A DNA stretch of 16,892 bases from Thalassospira sp. UBA1131 (GTDB lineage: Bacteria; Pseudomonadota; Alphaproteobacteria; Rhodospirillales; Thalassospiraceae), in assembly GCF_002311515.1 (NCBI RefSeq), contig NZ_DCAO01000091.1:3504-20395 (forward strand), in the 5' to 3' direction. The position numbers and the translations under genes were made by a program. The notes under the pieces are model-generated. The model ran no database searches. It saw nothing but the letters and a program-made list of their open reading frames with translations, and was not told where the DNA came from. This document shows positions 7,516 to 15,456 of this stretch, piece by piece. The stretch's first letter is position 1. The number at the start of each line of letters is the position of its first letter.

Positions 7516-9678
7516 ATGTCGCCTGCAAATCTCTCTGATCAGCCAATCATCATCGATGAAAAAGCCAACCCGTATCGCGACTGCATTCAGGGTCTCGCCA
7601 ACCAGCCAATCACAGTGGTGCGGTTGCTGCGCGATGCTGTGAACGAAAACCCGGTTGTTGCCAGTGGTCGCAAATTTGCCGTTCCCGAAATCAAGGACGT
7701 GGTCGGGCGTCTGGTGGAAAACCGCCCGCGCATTGCAATCATTGCTGGTGCGCCGGATCATCCGGCCCATCTTCTGGATCGTCCGCAGGCGCTGATGGCA
7801 GCCCTGCGCATTTGGGAAATGGGCGGGGTTCCGTTCCTGTTCCATGTACCGGTGATTTGCGATGGCACGGCGCAAAACAATATCGGGCAAAGCTATTCAC
7901 TGGCATCGCGCAACCATACGGCGGCGGCGGTAAATATCACCTTTGAAGGCCACAGTTATCACGCGGCCTATGTGATTGCCGGCTGTGATAAATCACCTGC
8001 CGCTGTGGTGGCCGGTCTGGCCGCGGCTGATCATGCACGAGCCTGGCGTGGCGATCAGGCGCCGGTCTGGGCTGTGTTTGCACCGTCCCATGTTCTTAAA
8101 GGCGGCGAAATTCCCGAAGGCACGCGTCGTTTGCTTGATAAAATCGCCGCTGACTCCGATGCCGCCGGGCATGATGATCTTGGTGCCGATATCCGCGAAA
8201 ACATGCGCTATATCCTGCAATGCACCTCGGACGAGGCGTTTGCAGGTTTGCTCGAACGTGCCCGGCTTCTGGGGATTATCGACGGGGCGCTTGAACGTCG
8301 GGTTCTCGATGAGCTGGCAACAGCGACCTGTGATTCCAAAGGTGGCATTTGTGCCTTTAACGGCACAGGTAATTCATCACGCACCATGTTGGCTGCCTTC
8401 GGCCTGACCCCTCCGGAACTGGAATTGCTGACCGATGTCCCGCCGTTCGAGGCCGTGGCAGCCGGGATCGATGCCCTGTTTGGTGTTCTCAACAAGCCGG
8501 AATATGCGATTGGCAATTTGCTGAAGGCGAACTTTGCCAATTTCGTGCGTGTTCATAATGCGACCGGATCGAGCAGCAACATGCTTTTGCATTTGCCATT
8601 CATGATGCGCTATGCCGGTTTTGATATCTCGATTGATGATTATCAGGATGTGCGCACCAAAACCCCGGTGCCGGAAATTTTCGCCCACAGCCTGACGGAA
8701 AACCGCGACACTTTTGTCTTGGCTCAGCAAATGGCCGAAGGCAAAAACCGCGGTATGGAAAGCATCTATCGCATTCTGGCCGATCTTGGCGTGGCGATGG
8801 ATCTTGATGCGCCGACCATCCTTGGAAAAACCTGGGCAGAACGCATCGCCAATCTTGAAAATCCGGTTGATCTGTCGTTGGGCGATGCATCGGTCATTCG
8901 TGCCAACCCGGTCAGGCAGCGTTCCGGCGTTGATGTCATCACCGGCAGTTTCTTTGAAAACTGCGCGGTCAAGACATCGGGTATGAGCGACCGATTATTG
9001 TCGCACTTTGATGATCATGTTTTCATCGTGCGCTATTACGAAAATGAACATGTCTGTAATGCCGACTTTGCCTCGCCCGATTTGATTACACGCCTGATTG
9101 AAACCGATGGTGTTGATGAAGAATTGATTGCCGCAGTCGTGCGCCGCAATGGCGGAAACCGTGTCGATATGGATGCGCCAAAGGACATGTTCGAACAGGG
9201 GCATCTGTCCTTTGCGTTTGTCATCGGTGGGCAGGGGCCGGAAGCCTATGGCATGCCGGAAATGTTTTCGCCGTCGCAGAACTTGCGCCATCACCGCATT
9301 CTCGAAGCATCATCCATGCTGATCACCGATGGGCGGTATTCCGGGGTGACCAAGGGCGCCTGTATCGGTCATATGGTGCCGGAGGCCTTTACAGGTGGTG
9401 CAATCGGCTATCTTAAGGATGGCGATGTGCTGCGTCTTGATCTGACAGGGCTAACGTTGGATTGGCTCGATCCCGAGACATTCAAACGTGGGGAAGAGGT
9501 CGCATCCGATCCCCGCGACATTGCAGATCGCAAGCCGGTCTTTGATGCACGGTTCAAGCGCATGGCCGATCGCCAGTGCGATATTGCCGCAAGCAACGTG
9601 CTTGACGGGATTGGCAATGCCGCACGCGGTATCGTGCCCCGTGCTGTTGATCGTCGCGCAACCAAATCCTGGCGTTAA
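7516..9678 (+). CDS. IlvD/Edd-family sugar-acid dehydratase (xylonate-type, long form)
   Basis: 720 residues. The three Fe-S cysteines expected for the family are present: C115 in VICDGTAQ, C157 in AGCDKSPAA and C279 in GGICAFNGTGNSS. The C-terminal block ITDGRYSGVTKGACIGH (603-619) with PEAFTGGAIG matches the substrate-end signature. Details (GVPFLFHVP, HNATGSSSNMLLHLP) are closest to the YjhG/YagF xylonate dehydratases. It should convert the aldonate to 2-keto-3-deoxypentonate. It is much longer than Edd/IlvD (~600) and YagF (~655): the Cys157-Cys279 spacing is widened and there is extra sequence around 495-550. It follows the dehydrogenase after 72 bp. The ATG has a weak ribosome site, so the exact start is a little uncertain. 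Confidence 0.88.
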   Translation: MSPANLSDQPIIIDEKANPYRDCIQGLANQPITVVRLLRDAVNENPVVASGRKFAVPEIKDVVGRLVENRPRIAIIAGAPDHPAHLLDRPQALMAALRIWEMGGVPFLFHVPVICDGTAQNNIGQSYSLASRNHTAAAVNITFEGHSYHAAYVIAGCDKSPAAVVAGLAAADHARAWRGDQAPVWAVFAPSHVLKGGEIPEGTRRLLDKIAADSDAAGHDDLGADIRENMRYILQCTSDEAFAGLLERARLLGIIDGALERRVLDELATATCDSKGGICAFNGTGNSSRTMLAAFGLTPPELELLTDVPPFEAVAAGIDALFGVLNKPEYAIGNLLKANFANFVRVHNATGSSSNMLLHLPFMMRYAGFDISIDDYQDVRTKTPVPEIFAHSLTENRDTFVLAQQMAEGKNRGMESIYRILADLGVAMDLDAPTILGKTWAERIANLENPVDLSLGDASVIRANPVRQRSGVDVITGSFFENCAVKTSGMSDRLLSHFDDHVFIVRYYENEHVCNADFASPDLITRLIETDGVDEELIAAVVRRNGGNRVDMDAPKDMFEQGHLSFAFVIGGQGPEAYGMPEMFSPSQNLRHHRILEASSMLITDGRYSGVTKGACIGHMVPEAFTGGAIGYLKDGDVLRLDLTGLTLDWLDPETFKRGEEVASDPRDIADRKPVFDARFKRMADRQCDIAASNVLDGIGNAARGIVPRAVDRRATKSWR

Positions 9679-9689
9679 GCCACAAGGGT

Positions 9690-9959
9690 TTAAAGCATGT
9701 TGCATTTAATCTGCCCCATTTTGCCGGAGATAACCTTCTGTCCGGCGAGGAAAGGGCTGCAGAACGTAGCGGGGCTACGTTCAAGGGTCTTGACGCTGCG
9801 GGGCGGAAGGTTATCTCGGCCCGAAGGGTTTGTTTTTGGCGGCGTTTTGCGGCGTTACACCGTTTGACCGATGCGCCGCATCGCTCTGCACGCTGTGCCT
9901 TGCCAAACGGCACGCCAAAAACAAACATAATGGAGCAGATTAAATGCAACATGCTTTAA
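9690..9959. repeat. 270-bp structured element with 31-bp terminal inverted repeats (MITE-like)
   Basis: The ends 9690-9720 and 9929-9959 are inverted repeats matching at 30 of 31 positions. Inside are two separate long-range stems. Stem A pairs 9727-9738 with 9806-9817 (12 bp perfect, gagataaccttc) and encloses a perfect 8-bp hairpin 9762-9769/9775-9782. Stem B pairs 9828-9841 with 9913-9926 (14 bp perfect, gtttgtttttggcg) and encloses 9860-9866/9904-9910 and the palindrome 9870-9882. Both strands would fold as a three-way junction. No transposase and no clear target-site duplication are seen. It fills most of the 349-bp gap between convergent genes. It could be a non-autonomous mobile element, a dispersed intergenic repeat or a structured RNA. 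Confidence 0.8.
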
Positions 9960-9972
9960 CACACCAAAATGC

Positions 9973-10006
9973 AAAACGCCCCGTGCCGTATTGGCCGGGG
10001 CGTTTT
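9973..10006. terminator. bidirectional rho-independent terminator
   Basis: aaaacgcccc (9973-9982) pairs perfectly with ggggcgtttt (9997-10006), with a further gcc/ggc pair in the loop. A/T tails on both sides let it end purU (minus) and the dehydratase operon (plus). Confidence 0.85.
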
Positions 10007-10027
10007 TGATTGTCGCACGTGCTGGGC

Positions 10028-10912
10028 TTAGCCCATCCGCTCCGATGCGTAGCTTCCCGGGCTTGGCGGGAAGACGATGGTGCGGTTGCCGTTGATGAAC
10101 GAACGGTGGTGGATATGGGCGTGGACCGCACGCGCCAGAACCTGGCTTTCGACATCGCGGCCAATCGACACATAATCGGCCGAGTTCTGGGCGTGGGTAA
10201 TGCGCGCAATGTCCTGTTCGATGATCGGACCTTCATCAAGGTCAGCGGTGACATAATGCGCGGTTGCGCCAATCAGTTTGACCCCGCGCACATAGGCCTG
10301 TTGATAAGGGTTAGCGCCCTTGAAGCTTGGCAGGAAGGAATGGTGGATATTGATGATCTTGCCACTCATTTTCTTGCACAGGCTGTCTGAGAGGACCTGC
10401 ATGTAGCGGGCCAGAACGATCAGTTCGACATTATAGTCAGAAACAACATCAAGAAGCTTTTTCTCGGCTTCGGGCTTGTTTTCCTTGGTGACCGGGATGT
10501 GGTGGAAGGGAATATCGTGATTAACGACAACCTTCTGATAATCAAGATGGTTTGACACCACGCCAACGATATCAATCGGAAGCGCCCCGATTTTCCAACG
10601 ATACAGCAGATCGTTCAGGCAATGACCAAACCGCGACACCATCAGAAGAACCTTCATCTTCTCGGAGCTGTCATGGATTTCGTACTTCATGCCAAGTTCT
10701 GCTGCCGGACCCTCAAAGCCTGCGATCAGGGTTTCCTGATCAACACCTTCCTCGCTGACGAAGGCAACCCGCATAAAGAACAAGCCGGTTTCTTGGTCGT
10801 CAAACTGGGAGCTATCGGTAATGTTGCAGCCGTTATCTGCCAAATAGGTCGAAATAGCAGCAACCACCCCGCGCTGAGAATCGCAGGAAACAGTCAGAAC
10901 GTAGCTTTTCAT
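10028..10912 (-). CDS. purU: formyltetrahydrofolate deformylase
   Basis: 294 residues, close to the ~280 of enteric PurU. An N-terminal ACT regulatory domain (about 4-80; QRGVVAAISTYLADNGCNI) is followed by a formyltransferase-fold catalytic domain starting at MKVLLMVSRFGHCLNDLLYR (86-105). The catalytic set is visible: Asn188 and His190 in IINIHHSFLPSFKGA and Asp226 in LDEGPI. It hydrolyses 10-formyl-THF to formate and THF. Next to a GcvT-like methyltransferase and the glx genes it most likely empties the folate pool of one-carbon units taken from a methylated substrate, with formate then oxidised elsewhere, rather than serving only purine synthesis. It lies 82 bp after glnT, beyond a terminator-like hairpin, so it may be transcribed partly on its own. 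Confidence 0.96.
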   Translation of the reverse strand: MKSYVLTVSCDSQRGVVAAISTYLADNGCNITDSSQFDDQETGLFFMRVAFVSEEGVDQETLIAGFEGPAAELGMKYEIHDSSEKMKVLLMVSRFGHCLNDLLYRWKIGALPIDIVGVVSNHLDYQKVVVNHDIPFHHIPVTKENKPEAEKKLLDVVSDYNVELIVLARYMQVLSDSLCKKMSGKIINIHHSFLPSFKGANPYQQAYVRGVKLIGATAHYVTADLDEGPIIEQDIARITHAQNSADYVSIGRDVESQVLARAVHAHIHHRSFINGNRTIVFPPSPGSYASERMG

Positions 10913-10947
10913 CGCGTCTGGCTTTCTCGTTTGGAATAATCAAAAAT

Positions 10948-10988
10948 TGCCCGGCCCCGTCCATCGGGGAATGAGATAAGGCCGGGCA
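10948..10988 (-). terminator. terminator-like hairpin between glnT and purU
   Basis: tgcccggcc (10948-10956) pairs with ggccgggca (10980-10988); on the minus strand the stem is followed by an aattttt run. This fits a rho-independent terminator for glnT, possibly leaky so that purU receives partial read-through. Confidence 0.7.
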
Positions 10989-10994
10989 GAAGCA

Positions 10995-12299
10995 TTAAAT
11001 ATCAAGTGTGTTCTCACGTTCCCAGCGGGAAAAGTGCGAAACGTAAGAATTCCACTCGGTTTGTTTAAGTTTGAGATAGGCACTTGAGAATTCCTTGCCC
11101 ATCGCAAGCTGGAGCTCTTCGTTAGAGCCCATTTCACGCAGGGCATCGAGCAGGTTCAGTGGCAGATGCGGTGCATCCTTGATCGAATGCCCTTCCTTGT
11201 ACATGTCGATATCGTAATGCGGTCCCGGATCGGCATTGGTTGCCATGCCATCAAGGCCGGCCGCGATGATCACGGCCTGAAGAAGATACGGGTTGGTCGC
11301 CCCGTCCGGCAGACGCAGTTCAAAACGCCCCGGCCCCGGAACGCGGACCATGTGCGTGCGGTTGTTGCCCGTCCAGGTCACCGTGTTCGGTGCCCAGGTC
11401 GCGCCCGACATGGTGCGCGGCGCATTGATACGTTTATAGGAATTGACCGTCGGGTTGGTGATCACCGCCATGGCAGAGGCATGCTTCATGATGCCGCCAA
11501 GGAAATGTTTGCCCTTGGCCGACAGACCAAATGGCATGTCATTATCGGCAAAGGCATTGGCACCATCATTATCCCAGACTGATACGTGGCAGTGGCAGCC
11601 ATTGCCGGTCAGGCCCGGGAAGGGCTTGGGCATGAAGGTTGCGCGAAGGCCGTGCTTTTCGGCAATTGATTTGACCATAAACTTGAAGAAGGAATGCTTG
11701 TCGGCGGTTTTAAGCGCGTCATCGAATTCCCAGTTCATTTCAAACTGGCCATTGGCGTCTTCATGGTCGTTCTGATACGCACCCCAGCCGAGTTCAAGCA
11801 TGTAATCGCAAATCTCGGCAATCACGTCATAACGGCGCATGACGGCTTGTTGGTCGTAACAGGGTTTTTCCGCCGTATCGGCCGGATCAGAAATTTCCGA
11901 TCCATCGGTGGTGACAAGGAAAAATTCCGCCTCGACCCCGGTTTTGACATTGAGGCCAAGTTCGGCCGCCTTGGCGATCTGTGCTTTCAAAACGTTGCGC
12001 GGGGCCTGTTCGACCGGTGTGCCTTCCATGATGCAATCGGCGGCAACCCAGGCGACTTCCGGTTTCCAGGGCAACTGGATGACAGAGCTAGGATCAGGAA
12101 TGGCGAACATGTCGGGGTGCGCCGGGCTCAGGTCAAGCCAGGTGGCGAAACCTGCAAAACCGGCACCTTCTTCCTGCATGTCGGCAATTGCCTGGGTCGG
12201 GACAAGTTTGGCGCGCTGACCGCCAAACAGGTCGGTAAAGCTGATCATGAAGTATTTGATGCCGCGTTCCCGGGCAAAGGCTGATAGATCCTTGGTCAT
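10995..12299 (-). CDS. glnT: type III glutamine synthetase / gamma-glutamylmethylamide synthetase family protein
   Basis: 434 residues from the ATG at 12299, which has an aggggac ribosome site at good spacing; an upstream in-frame start would add 16 residues of intergenic sequence. Glutamine-synthetase catalytic fold: metal-site EAEFF (123-127), QFEMNWEFDD (185-194), NGCHCHVSVWD (233-243, His236/His238 region), NSYKR (286-290) and RFELRLPDGATNPYLL (325-340). This subfamily, found beside glxBCD, includes GlnT and the methylotroph GmaS, which ligates methylamine to glutamate with ATP. Ammonia as substrate cannot be excluded from sequence alone. It follows glxD after 87 bp holding a hairpin. Confidence 0.92.
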   Translation of the reverse strand: MTKDLSAFARERGIKYFMISFTDLFGGQRAKLVPTQAIADMQEEGAGFAGFATWLDLSPAHPDMFAIPDPSSVIQLPWKPEVAWVAADCIMEGTPVEQAPRNVLKAQIAKAAELGLNVKTGVEAEFFLVTTDGSEISDPADTAEKPCYDQQAVMRRYDVIAEICDYMLELGWGAYQNDHEDANGQFEMNWEFDDALKTADKHSFFKFMVKSIAEKHGLRATFMPKPFPGLTGNGCHCHVSVWDNDGANAFADNDMPFGLSAKGKHFLGGIMKHASAMAVITNPTVNSYKRINAPRTMSGATWAPNTVTWTGNNRTHMVRVPGPGRFELRLPDGATNPYLLQAVIIAAGLDGMATNADPGPHYDIDMYKEGHSIKDAPHLPLNLLDALREMGSNEELQLAMGKEFSSAYLKLKQTEWNSYVSHFSRWERENTLDI

Positions 12300-12339
12300 C
12301 GAAGTCCCCTGACGAATTTTATCAATAACCATCGGTTTC

Positions 12340-12365
12340 CCGGGCACGCCTTGGGGCGCACCCGG
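12340..12365 (-). promoter_or_regulatory. intercistronic hairpin between glxD and glnT
   Basis: An 11-bp stem (12340-12350 with 12355-12365, 4-base loop). On the minus-strand RNA the two central pairs are G-U wobbles; on the plus strand they would be C/A mismatches. This asymmetry suggests the structure is used in the glx transcript. No T-run follows, so a processing or stability role is more likely than termination. Confidence 0.6.
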
Positions 12366-12386
12366 TCCGGTGGTAGGTTAGCTGTT

Positions 12387-13715
12387 CTAGAATCCTCCCT
12401 GACCCGGAACCCAGTTGGTTCCGGCAAGCGGTACACCAGCCATGGCGGCCGCTTCGATATTCAGTGCGCAGAGATCCTCGGGTTCGAGGTTGTGCACATG
12501 ATTTTTGCCGCAGGCGCGCGCAATGGTTTGCGCTTCAAGGGTCATGACCTTCAGATAGTTGGCCAGTCGCCGCCCGGCGGCAATCGGGTCAACCCGTTTC
12601 ATCAGGTCGGCATCCTGTGTCGTGATGCCTGCGGGATCACGACCTTCATGCCAGTCATCATAGGCACCAGCCGTGGTGCCAAGTTCGTTATATTCTGCTT
12701 CCCATTTCGGGTCGTTGTCACCGATGGCGACAAGGGCGGCGGTCCCGATGGAAACCGCATCCGCACCAAGGGCAAGCGCCTTGGCAACGTCGGCACCATT
12801 TCGGATACCGCCCGAAACGATCAGCTGTACTTTGCGGTGCATGCCCATGTCTTGCAATGCTTTTACCGCCGGGCGGATGCAGGCAAGGGTCGGCTGACCG
12901 ACATGTTCGATAAAGACTTCCTGGGTCGCGGCTGTGCCACCCTGCATGCCATCCAGCACGATGACATCGGCACCGGCCTTGACTGCAAGGGCAACGTCAT
13001 AATAGGGGCGTGCGCCACCGACCTTGATGAAGATCGGCTTTTCCCAGTCGGTGATTTCGCGGATTTCCTGAATTTTGATCTCAAGATCGTCCGGGCCGGT
13101 CCAATCCGGATGACGGCAAGCGGACCGTTGATCAATGCCCATTGGCAGGTTGCGCATTTCAGCCACGCGGTCAGAGATCTTCTGACCCAGCAACATGCCG
13201 CCGCCGCCCGGTTTTGCACCCTGACCAATAACGATTTCAATCGCATCGGCGCGTTTCAGATCGCGCGGGTTCATGCCGTAACGTGACGGCAGGTATTGAT
13301 AAACAAGTTGGGTCGAATGACCGCGCTCTTCCTCAGTCATGCCACCATCGCCCGTGGTGGTCGACGTGCCTGCCGCCGATGCGCCGCGTCCAAGGGCTTC
13401 CTTGGCCGGACCGGACAGGGAGCCAAAGCTCATACCGGCAATGGTGATCGGAATTTTAAGCTCAATCGGTTTCTTGGCAAAACGGGTGCCGAGCGTGACG
13501 GCGGTTTCGCATTTCTCGCGGTATCCTTCCAGCGGATAGCGCGACATGGATGCGCCAAGGAACAGCAAGTCATCAAAATGCGGGACCCGTCGTTTCGCAC
13601 CACCACCGCGGATGTCGTAAATGCCTGTCGCGGCAGCACGCCGGATTTCCGAAAGGGTATAATCATCAAATGTTGCCGATTTACGCGGCGTCGTAACGGG
13701 ATTTTTGTAGGTCAT
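12387..13715 (-). CDS. glxD: FMN-binding glutamate synthase family protein (GlxD / MgsC-like)
   Basis: 442 residues corresponding to the FMN/synthase barrel of glutamate synthase as a free subunit. Motifs: GMSFGSLSGPAKEALGRGA (94-112), TGDGGM (121-126), GQGAKPGGGGMLLGQKI (164-180), IKVGGA (230-235), DGMQGGTAA (255-263) and SGGIRNGADVAKAL (301-314), covering the flavin and 2-oxoglutarate sites. The C-x5-C-x4-C that holds the 3Fe-4S cluster in GltB is replaced here (Ala349, Trp355, Asp360 in AGAYDDWHEGRDPAG). With GlxB and GlxC it should form a three-part enzyme like N-methylglutamate synthase. A ggat Shine-Dalgarno precedes the ATG; the 66-bp gap from glxC holds a small hairpin (13762-13780). 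Confidence 0.93.
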   Translation of the reverse strand: MTYKNPVTTPRKSATFDDYTLSEIRRAAATGIYDIRGGGAKRRVPHFDDLLFLGASMSRYPLEGYREKCETAVTLGTRFAKKPIELKIPITIAGMSFGSLSGPAKEALGRGASAAGTSTTTGDGGMTEEERGHSTQLVYQYLPSRYGMNPRDLKRADAIEIVIGQGAKPGGGGMLLGQKISDRVAEMRNLPMGIDQRSACRHPDWTGPDDLEIKIQEIREITDWEKPIFIKVGGARPYYDVALAVKAGADVIVLDGMQGGTAATQEVFIEHVGQPTLACIRPAVKALQDMGMHRKVQLIVSGGIRNGADVAKALALGADAVSIGTAALVAIGDNDPKWEAEYNELGTTAGAYDDWHEGRDPAGITTQDADLMKRVDPIAAGRRLANYLKVMTLEAQTIARACGKNHVHNLEPEDLCALNIEAAAMAGVPLAGTNWVPGQGGF

Positions 13716-13781
13716 GGTCAGATCCTGTCTTTGGGCTGACGCGCTCGGATTTTGGATCCGCGCGGCGTTCAGCGTGCCGCA

Positions 13782-14468
13782 TCAATAGGCGTCGAAATTA
13801 TCGACACTGAAGTTGTAAAGCGTCCTGGCCGAGCCATACCGCGTGAATTCCTCGGGCTTCACATCCGTGATGCCTGCATCTGCAAGAAGCCTGGTCAGAA
13901 GCTCGATATGTTCGGCCCGCATTTCCTTTTTCTCGCAATCGGCACCGAGGCTTTTGACCGTGCCGCGCACAAAAAGGCGCGCTTCATAAAGTGAATCACC
14001 CAGCGCATCACCAGCATCGCCCAGAACAACAAGGTTGCCCGACTGCGCCATGAAGGCCGACATATGGCCGATATTGCCTTTGACGACGATATCGACACCT
14101 TTCATCGAAATGCCGCAGCGTGACGACGCATTGCCTTCGATCACCAGCAAACCGCCATGGGCGGTGGCCCCGGCATACTGGCTGGCATCGCCTTTGATCA
14201 CGACTTTGCCCGACATCATGTTTTCAGCCACACCCGGACCGGCATTGCCATTGACCGTGACGGTGGCCTGTTCGTTCATGCCCGCACAGTAATAACCGAC
14301 GCTGCCATTGATGGTGACATTGACCGGTGCGTCGATGCCGACAGCCACGGCATGTGCGCCGCGCGGATTGGTGATTTCGAAATCCTCAGGCACACCACTT
14401 TTATCAAGCGCATGAAGCGCCTGATTGAGCGCGCGCAGTTCGGTGGTTGCAAGATCAAACACTGGCAT
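13782..14468 (-). CDS. glxC: GXGXG-domain glutamate synthase subunit (GlxC / MgsB-like)
   Basis: 228 residues from the ATG at 14468, which has a gaggaagga ribosome site; a longer in-frame start at 14522 reads through hairpin sequence and is rejected. Most of the protein is a right-handed beta-helix like the C-terminal GXGXG domain of GltB. About seven strand repeats end in Gly, e.g. VTINGSVG (51-58), VTVNGNAG (70-77), VVIKGDAS, LVIEGNAS (108-115), IVVKGNIG and LVVLGDAG. In glutamate synthase this domain is structural and joins the amidotransferase and synthase parts; here it is a separate chain between GlxB and GlxD. The gene order glxB-glxC-glxD mirrors the domain usage of GltB, with the parts split. 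Confidence 0.92.
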   Translation of the reverse strand: MPVFDLATTELRALNQALHALDKSGVPEDFEITNPRGAHAVAVGIDAPVNVTINGSVGYYCAGMNEQATVTVNGNAGPGVAENMMSGKVVIKGDASQYAGATAHGGLLVIEGNASSRCGISMKGVDIVVKGNIGHMSAFMAQSGNLVVLGDAGDALGDSLYEARLFVRGTVKSLGADCEKKEMRAEHIELLTRLLADAGITDVKPEEFTRYGSARTLYNFSVDNFDAY

Positions 14469-14487
14469 GTGTGTTCCTTCCTCATAG

Positions 14488-14537
14488 GACTGCAGAGTTT
14501 TTGCAGTCAGGTCGGCGCGCACGTGGCAGCAGCCGAC
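14488..14537 (-). promoter_or_regulatory. two adjacent hairpins in the glxB-glxC gap
   Basis: gactgca/tgcagtc (14488-14494 with 14502-14508, 7 bp perfect) and gtcggc/gccgac (14511-14516 with 14532-14537, 6 bp perfect). The first ends just upstream of the glxC Shine-Dalgarno. They may tune message stability or subunit ratio. Confidence 0.55.
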
Positions 14538-14551
14538 AGGGTTCGTGTTAA

Positions 14552-15448
14552 TCAGTGTTCCCAGAAATAAACCGTGGCCGGTTCCGGCTCCCAGACGCGG
14601 GCGTCTTCAATGCCCGGCAGGTTGACCAGTGCGCGATATTCGGACCCGAATGCGACATAGGCATCGGTTTCCGCCATCACGGCCGGTTTGCAGGCAATCG
14701 GGTCGCGGACAACGCCAAAGCCCGATTTGGTGCCAACCACAAAGGTGAAGAAGCCATCAAGGTCATCAAGCGCACTGGTCAGGGCTTCGCCCAGGTTTTT
14801 GCCCTTGGCCATTTCGCCGGTCAGATAGGCGGCCGCGACCTCTGAATCGTTCTGGGTTTCAAGGCGAATGCCTTCGCGGGTCAGTTCACGGCGAAGGTTG
14901 TTGTGGTTCGACAGCGAACCGTTATGCACAAGGCATTGGTCCGAACCGGTCGAAAACGGGTGGGCGCCAAGGGTGGTCACCGCACTTTCGGTCGCCATGC
15001 GGGTATGGCCGATCCCGTGAGTGCCACTCATGTCGGAAATCTTGAAGCGTTCAAGCACGTCCTTGGGCAGGCCAACTTCCTTGTAAATTTCCATCGCCGT
15101 ACCCGTCCCCATGACGCGGACATTCGGACGAAGGTCTTCAAGTGCGCTTCGGGTTGCATCGATCTGATCGCTTGAAACCGTAATCACCGCATGGGTGTTT
15201 TTGGGCAGGATGGATGCGTTCTTGATCCCGGCTTTGCGCAGGTCTTCGGTCAGGCCGGCAAAATCTGTTTCCGGTTCCGGAGACTGGATCGTGAGTTTGA
15301 CCAGATCATTCTGATCTGCGCCATAAATTGCGATGCCCGCACTATCGGGGCCACGGTCGGTCATGGTCACCAGCATTTCAGACAACAACGCGCCGAGCTG
15401 TGGTTCCAGACTTTTATCTTTAAGGAATAAACCAACAATGCCGCACAT
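14552..15448 (-). CDS. glxB: class II glutamine amidotransferase subunit (GlxB / MgsA-like)
   Basis: 298 residues of the Ntn-type glutamine amidotransferase domain as in GltB, PurF and GlmS. Cys2 follows the initiator Met (MCGIVGLF) and would become the N-terminal nucleophile. Other active-site segments are DRGPDSAG (31-38), GHTRMAT (147-153), HNGSLSNHNNLR (175-186) and QNDSEVAA (199-206). It hydrolyses the amide of glutamine, or of gamma-glutamylmethylamide in the MgsABC enzyme, and channels the amine to the GlxD flavin site. The start is fixed by the required Met-Cys. It is first of the glx genes, 118 bp downstream of the XRE-cupin regulator, a gap with a promoter-like sequence and the shared TTCGCGAA site. 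Confidence 0.93.
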   Translation of the reverse strand: MCGIVGLFLKDKSLEPQLGALLSEMLVTMTDRGPDSAGIAIYGADQNDLVKLTIQSPEPETDFAGLTEDLRKAGIKNASILPKNTHAVITVSSDQIDATRSALEDLRPNVRVMGTGTAMEIYKEVGLPKDVLERFKISDMSGTHGIGHTRMATESAVTTLGAHPFSTGSDQCLVHNGSLSNHNNLRRELTREGIRLETQNDSEVAAAYLTGEMAKGKNLGEALTSALDDLDGFFTFVVGTKSGFGVVRDPIACKPAVMAETDAYVAFGSEYRALVNLPGIEDARVWEPEPATVYFWEH

Positions 15449-15456
15449 GGCAGGAC

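Noticed and set aside
9554..9952. 132-codon minus-strand open frame across the 270-bp element
   Set aside because: It overlaps the dehydratase 3' end, follows the inverted-repeat structure, has Arg/Ala/Ser-rich shadow composition and no ribosome site.
12300..12347. Upstream in-frame start for glnT
   Set aside because: The added 16 residues cover intergenic hairpin sequence; the ATG at 12299 has a good ribosome site and fits the family length.
12351..13286. 311-codon plus-strand open frame
   Set aside because: Antisense to glxD, which has full family motifs on the other strand.
14469..14522. Upstream in-frame start for glxC
   Set aside because: It reads through the intercistronic hairpin; the ATG at 14468 has a strong gaggaagga site.
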